From contig CALKRF010000142.1 of the NCBI GenBank assembly GCA_937990665.1, forward strand, positions 1 through 11,245: a stretch of 11,245 bases of DNA, read 5' to 3'. Shown piece after piece: positions 7,753 through 11,245 of the stretch (position 1 is its first letter; each line of letters starts with the position of its first letter). The notes under the pieces are model-generated. The model saw only the letters and a program-made list of their open reading frames with translations, made no database searches and was not told the DNA's origin. Both the position numbers and the translations under genes were made by a program. Source of the DNA: an uncultured Atopobium sp. (lineage in GTDB: Bacteria > Actinomycetota > Coriobacteriia > Coriobacteriales > Atopobiaceae).

Positions 7753-10065
7753 GTGCCTTTTGCGCATGTTGTTTTAGACATACCAACTCGTGCTCTTTCT
7801 GGCACGTTTGATTATGCCATTCCAGAATCTTTGGCAGAGACTGCAGTTGTAGGAACAACGGTCTTGGTGCCGTTTTCTCACAGGCAAGTGGTTGGTTATG
7901 TCGTAGGCATTTCAGACAACGTGTCTTCAGGTTTAGATGTTTCACGTGTGCTTCCGATAACACAAGTCCTGGCAGATTCAGCGTTTGATGAGCAATCTGC
8001 GCAGGTAGCAGAATGGATGAGCAAAGAATACGCCTGTAGTTATGCAGACGCTTTGCATCCATTTTTAGCGCCCGGCCAAAAGGTTAAAGTCACCAGAAAA
8101 GATGCAGAATCACCCTGGCAGCTTGTGTGTGAGAAGTCCGGTCCTGTTGATGAGCGATGGGTTGAGCTGACAGAAAAGGCGGCTGACTTTACGCCTGCGG
8201 CAAATGCAAGCAAGCAACGATCGGTGCTTGAGGCTCTGGCGCAAGGCGCCATGAGGTTATCCGAGCTCTCAGCCACAATCCCAGGAGCTCGCAGTGCAGT
8301 AACTGCACTGCAGAAAAAAGGCATCGTTGAGGTGCGCACACAGCGACAAATTCGTGGAAGACAGGAGGGTCTGGGAACCACGCTTTCAAGCGGCGTAGCA
8401 CCTCGTCCTCAGCAACTTACTGAGGGGCAAGAGTCTGCTCTTGCAGCAATCGAGACTGCGCAAACTGTTGCTCAGGGCGATGTTGTGCTCATTGATGGTG
8501 TAACAGGCTCAGGTAAAACCGAGGTATATCTCTCTGCTATTGAGAAGACCTTAGCAGCTGGCAAGGGTGCTGTGGTGCTTGTCCCTGAGATTTCTCTTAC
8601 CGCGCAAACAGTTGGCCGATTCCGTTCGCGTTTTGGTGAGCAGGTAGCCGTTCTTCACTCAAAGCTTTCGCTTGGCGAGCGCTTTGACCAGTGGGATTTA
8701 ATCAGACAGGGTAGAGCCCGCGTGGTAGTAGGTGCACGATCTGCTTTGTTTGCGCCCATCCAAAACCCTGGACTGTACATCATTGACGAGGAACACGAGG
8801 CTTCATACAAGCAAGATTCACTTCCACGCTATCACGCAAGAGAAGTTGCTGCTCAGATGGCGCGTCTCCGCGGTGCTGCGCTGGTGCTTGGTTCTGCAAC
8901 ACCTTCGCTTGAGAGCTTATATCGAACGGCTCAAGGAAGCTGGCGTGGCACTAACTGGACACGCGTCGCCATGACCGAGAGGCCTGGCGTGGCGGTTCTT
9001 CCGCAGGTCCAGGTAGTTGATATGGCTTCCCAGTTCAAAAACGGAGGCAGATCGGTCTTCTCGGCAGCTCTTGCTGAGGCGTTGCAGGAGACAACAGAGC
9101 GTGGCGAGAAAAGCGTTCTACTCCTTAATCGTCGAGGATTTGCAAACTTTTTGATGTGTCGCGAGTGTGGCTGTGTGCCCGAATGTCCGCACTGCTCGAC
9201 GTCTCTCACGTATCATGAGCGCACGCATTCTCTGGTTTGTCACAGTTGCGGCAGACAGTGGTCTCAGCATGCGTATCCCAACCCTTCCAGCAAATGTCCA
9301 AACTGCGGCAGCCGTTATATGGGTGCATATGGTGTGGGAACTCAGCGTGTAGAAGATGAGCTCAAGCTTCTGCTTGGCAGCGATGCGCCAATTATTCGTA
9401 TGGACGCCGATACCACGGCTAAAAAAGGTGAACATCAGCGTCTTCTTGAGCTTTTTGATGCAACTCCTGGAGCGGTGCTCATTGGTACGCAGATGATTGC
9501 AAAGGGTCTAGATTTTCCTGATGTCACCTTGGTTGGTGTTATCAACGCCGATACCATGCTTAAGCTGCCAGATTTTAGAGCAGCAGAGAGAACATTTGAC
9601 TTGCTAGAGCAGGTTGCTGGTCGTGCGGGCAGGGGAGAAAAGCCAGGTAAGGTCATCATTCAGTCGTACTGGTCAACACATCCTGCTATTGCTTCTGTAG
9701 TTACACATGACAGACGCTCGTTTCTTGATGCAGAACTTAAAGAAAGAAGAGAGGGGGCTTATCCGCCCTTCTCGCGCTTGTCTAATGTGCTTTTTTGGGG
9801 CGCTTCAGAAAAAGAAGTTCGTCGCGTAGCGGACCAGATGGCAGAGGCGCTGCATACAAAGTTAGACGCGCAAACAGGATGGGAGATTTTGGGTCCTGCT
9901 GATTGTGTAAAAGCCAAGGTAAAAGATAAGTATCGCAGACATATTTTAGTAAAATCTCCCGTGGACGCTCAGGTGGGAGAAATTCTTTCTGAGTGTGCTG
10001 CTTCACTTGATAAAAGAGTGGGTATCAACATGACATTAGATGTTGACGCTTACGACATGATGTAA
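7753..10065 (+). CDS. priA: Primosomal protein N' (replication restart helicase PriA)
   Basis: This 770-residue protein recognises D-loops and stalled forks and starts replisome reloading. The N-terminal 3'-DNA-binding domain opens with FAHVVLDIPTRALSGTFDYA and contains VPFSHRQVVGYVV. The SF2 helicase core has Walker A GVTGSGKT (Lys255), VPEISLTAQ, DEEH (345-348), GSATPSLES, GTQMIAKGLDFP (578-589) and QVAGRAGRG (620-628). The zinc region has all four cysteine pairs: Cys469/472, 478/481, 496/499 and 515/518. The C-terminus ends in the family-typical DVDAYDMM. Length fits (E. coli 732, Bacillus about 805). The family is normally ATP-driven 3'-5' helicase, and this copy looks catalytically complete. 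That contrasts with the mycobacterial-type actinobacterial PriA, which lacks recognisable helicase motifs. GTG start supported by AAGGAGG seven nt upstream. It sits directly after addA, so break resection and fork restart are co-expressed (inference). Confidence 0.96.
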   Translation: MPFAHVVLDIPTRALSGTFDYAIPESLAETAVVGTTVLVPFSHRQVVGYVVGISDNVSSGLDVSRVLPITQVLADSAFDEQSAQVAEWMSKEYACSYADALHPFLAPGQKVKVTRKDAESPWQLVCEKSGPVDERWVELTEKAADFTPAANASKQRSVLEALAQGAMRLSELSATIPGARSAVTALQKKGIVEVRTQRQIRGRQEGLGTTLSSGVAPRPQQLTEGQESALAAIETAQTVAQGDVVLIDGVTGSGKTEVYLSAIEKTLAAGKGAVVLVPEISLTAQTVGRFRSRFGEQVAVLHSKLSLGERFDQWDLIRQGRARVVVGARSALFAPIQNPGLYIIDEEHEASYKQDSLPRYHAREVAAQMARLRGAALVLGSATPSLESLYRTAQGSWRGTNWTRVAMTERPGVAVLPQVQVVDMASQFKNGGRSVFSAALAEALQETTERGEKSVLLLNRRGFANFLMCRECGCVPECPHCSTSLTYHERTHSLVCHSCGRQWSQHAYPNPSSKCPNCGSRYMGAYGVGTQRVEDELKLLLGSDAPIIRMDADTTAKKGEHQRLLELFDATPGAVLIGTQMIAKGLDFPDVTLVGVINADTMLKLPDFRAAERTFDLLEQVAGRAGRGEKPGKVIIQSYWSTHPAIASVVTHDRRSFLDAELKERREGAYPPFSRLSNVLFWGASEKEVRRVADQMAEALHTKLDAQTGWEILGPADCVKAKVKDKYRRHILVKSPVDAQVGEILSECAASLDKRVGINMTLDVDAYDMM

Positions 10066-10073
10066 GGATAGGA

Positions 10074-10616
10074 ATGAGTTCTGAAGCTGATGATATGGTA
10101 CTTTGGCCAGACCCTCGTCTGAGCCAAGAGTGCGAAGAGATTGACGATATTAACGACGATGTCCGCAAAATGGCCGAGCACATGCTCAAGGTTATGTATG
10201 CCACCGACGGCGTTGGTCTTGCTGGACCTCAGGTTGGCTATATGAAGCGCATGGTAGTCATCGATGTTGACTATCCTAACGGCCAAGAGAACCCTTTTGT
10301 GCTCATTAACCCAGAGATTAAAGTTGCAGATGGCGAGCCTCGTGTATACGAAGAGGGCTGTCTTTCGTTCCCTGGCATTACTGTTCCGGTTACGCGCCCA
10401 AGCCATGTTGTCGTTCACGCATATAACCTCGAGGGCGATCTGATGCGCTACGAGGCAGAAGGAGATCTTCTCGCCGTTTGTTTGCAGCATGAGATTGACC
10501 ACATCAACGGCGTAACCATGCCAGATCACCTGGGACCAGGTGCTCGTATGGAGACACTACAGGAGTACAAAGAGGCACTGGCTTCTGGTGCCCGTCCTGG
10601 TCAAACAGACTATTAG
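10074..10616 (+). CDS. def: Peptide deformylase
   Basis: This 180-residue cytosolic metalloenzyme removes the formyl group from the N-terminal Met of new proteins. All three deformylase motifs are present: motif 1 GVGLAGPQVG (residues 46-55, with Gly51 where many enzymes have Ala), motif 2 EGCLS (94-98, metal ligand Cys96) and motif 3 QHEIDH (138-143, ligands His139 and His143, catalytic Glu140). Fe(II) is the usual metal of the family. Length is typical (165-190). The short tail after HLGPGAR (about 20 residues) is polar and probably disordered. The ATG lies 8 bp after the priA stop with AAGGA five nt upstream. Placement immediately before fmt is a very common bacterial arrangement, as the two act at opposite ends of the formyl-methionine cycle. 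Identification is firm. Confidence 0.97.
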   Translation: MSSEADDMVLWPDPRLSQECEEIDDINDDVRKMAEHMLKVMYATDGVGLAGPQVGYMKRMVVIDVDYPNGQENPFVLINPEIKVADGEPRVYEEGCLSFPGITVPVTRPSHVVVHAYNLEGDLMRYEAEGDLLAVCLQHEIDHINGVTMPDHLGPGARMETLQEYKEALASGARPGQTDY

Positions 10617-10624
10617 GAGTTGAC

Positions 10625-11245
10625 ATGCGCGTAGTCTTTATGGGAACTCCAGATTTTGCTGTTCCATCGCTCAAAAAACTTGCTCATGACCACCAGGTTG
10701 CTCTAGTCATTACAAGGCCAGATGCCGTTCGCGGTCGTGGTAAAACGCTTGAGCCATCTCCCGTAAAAGAATGCGCACAAGAGCTTGGATTGCCCGTTCT
10801 TGAGGCAAACCGCATGACTCCAGAAGTAGTTTCTTCCATGCAAGAGGTACAACCAGAAGCGCTCTGTGTGGTTGCTTTTGGCTGCATTTTGCCAGATGAA
10901 GTTATCTCTCTTGCGCCTTATGGCGCCCTGAACGTTCACGCATCGCTGCTGCCTCGCTGGCGAGGGGCTGCACCAATACAGCGTGCCATCCTTGCGGGTG
11001 ACACGGTTGCTGGCGTTTCTATCATGAGGATTGCGCACGAGCTTGACGCGGGAGATTGGTGCAAACAGGCGTCGTGTGAGGTTGGCTCTAAAAACACCGA
11101 GCAGCTCACTGACGCTCTAGCGCATTTGGGTGCTGACGCACTGTCTGAGGCTCTTTCTGAGCTCAAGGAAGGCTCTCTTGAGTGGCATGCACAAGATGAG
11201 CGAGAAGTAACGTTTGCTCCTAAAGTTACCAAGCAAGAAATGAAG
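10625..11245 (+). CDS. fmt: Methionyl-tRNA formyltransferase (N-terminal 207 residues, cut by window end)
   Basis: The reading frame is open from ATG 10625 to the window edge, giving 207 codons of a protein normally about 310 long. Fmt transfers a formyl group from 10-formyl-tetrahydrofolate to Met on initiator tRNA. Visible features are MRVVFMGTPDFAVPSL at the start, the loop TRPDAVRGRGK (residues 30-40, usually TQPD), VAFGCILP (83-90), and the catalytic core NVHASLLPRWRGAAPIQ (103-119) with Asn103 and His105, followed by MRIAHELDAGD with catalytic Asp141. The tail FAPKVTK matches the family end of the catalytic domain; the C-terminal tRNA-binding OB-fold lies outside the window. AGGAG (10615-10619) overlaps the def stop codon and lies five nt before ATG, consistent with coupling to def. 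Identification is firm. Confidence 0.96.
   Translation, partial: MRVVFMGTPDFAVPSLKKLAHDHQVALVITRPDAVRGRGKTLEPSPVKECAQELGLPVLEANRMTPEVVSSMQEVQPEALCVVAFGCILPDEVISLAPYGALNVHASLLPRWRGAAPIQRAILAGDTVAGVSIMRIAHELDAGDWCKQASCEVGSKNTEQLTDALAHLGADALSEALSELKEGSLEWHAQDEREVTFAPKVTKQEMK

Noticed and set aside
7640..8062. Minus-strand frame (140 codons) across the addA-priA junction
   Set aside because: It covers conserved ends of two firm genes on the other strand, and its composition looks like a random shadow.
10050..10529. Long minus-strand open frame (159 codons) opposite def
   Set aside because: It lies almost wholly antisense to an unmistakable deformylase, resembles no known family and has no convincing ribosome binding site. 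Codon bias of the real gene explains it.

Overview
No mobile element, CRISPR array, RNA gene or recognisably new system was found. The window looks like an ordinary stretch of bacterial chromosome holding six protein genes, the last one cut by the window edge. Base composition is moderate, roughly 45% G+C by eye, with ATG and GTG starts, strong AGGAGG-type ribosome binding sites and very short intergenic gaps. Gene content and protein style suggest a low- to mid-G+C member of the Actinomycetota, most likely a coriobacterium of the Atopobium/Lancefieldella/Olsenella kind. That placement is an inference from familiarity with these protein families, not from a search.

Layout. Positions 1-126 hold no recognised gene, only an 18-bp perfect hairpin at 35-78 that is probably a terminator. 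A YaaA-family peroxide-stress gene (127-966) is on the minus strand. A 105-bp gap (967-1071) with candidate divergent promoters separates it from a plus-strand run of five closely spaced genes: addB (1072-4215), addA (4222-7740), priA (7753-10065), def (10074-10616) and fmt (10625 to the window end). The gaps are 6, 12, 8 and 8 bp. No terminator or promoter is visible between them, so they are very probably one operon.

How the genes fit together. AddA and AddB form the helicase-nuclease that resects double-strand DNA ends for RecA-dependent repair. PriA reloads the replisome on the D-loops or forks that such repair produces. A repair-to-restart unit is therefore followed by the formyl-methionine pair: Fmt formylates initiator Met-tRNA and Def removes the formyl group from new proteins. 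YaaA, facing away, belongs to a family that limits oxidative DNA damage, so much of the window relates to genome integrity.

The main unexplained signal is the 10-mer GATCTTCTCG, seen six times on the two strands, plus three near matches. Two copies form a head-to-head hairpin inside addB. It could be ordinary codon usage, or a distributed DNA signal such as a Chi-like or uptake-like word. Smaller points are an addB that has lost its Walker A motif, a G+C-rich patch in addB, and a hairpin before yaaA's end that masks a perfect Shine-Dalgarno followed by a 15-codon reading frame.
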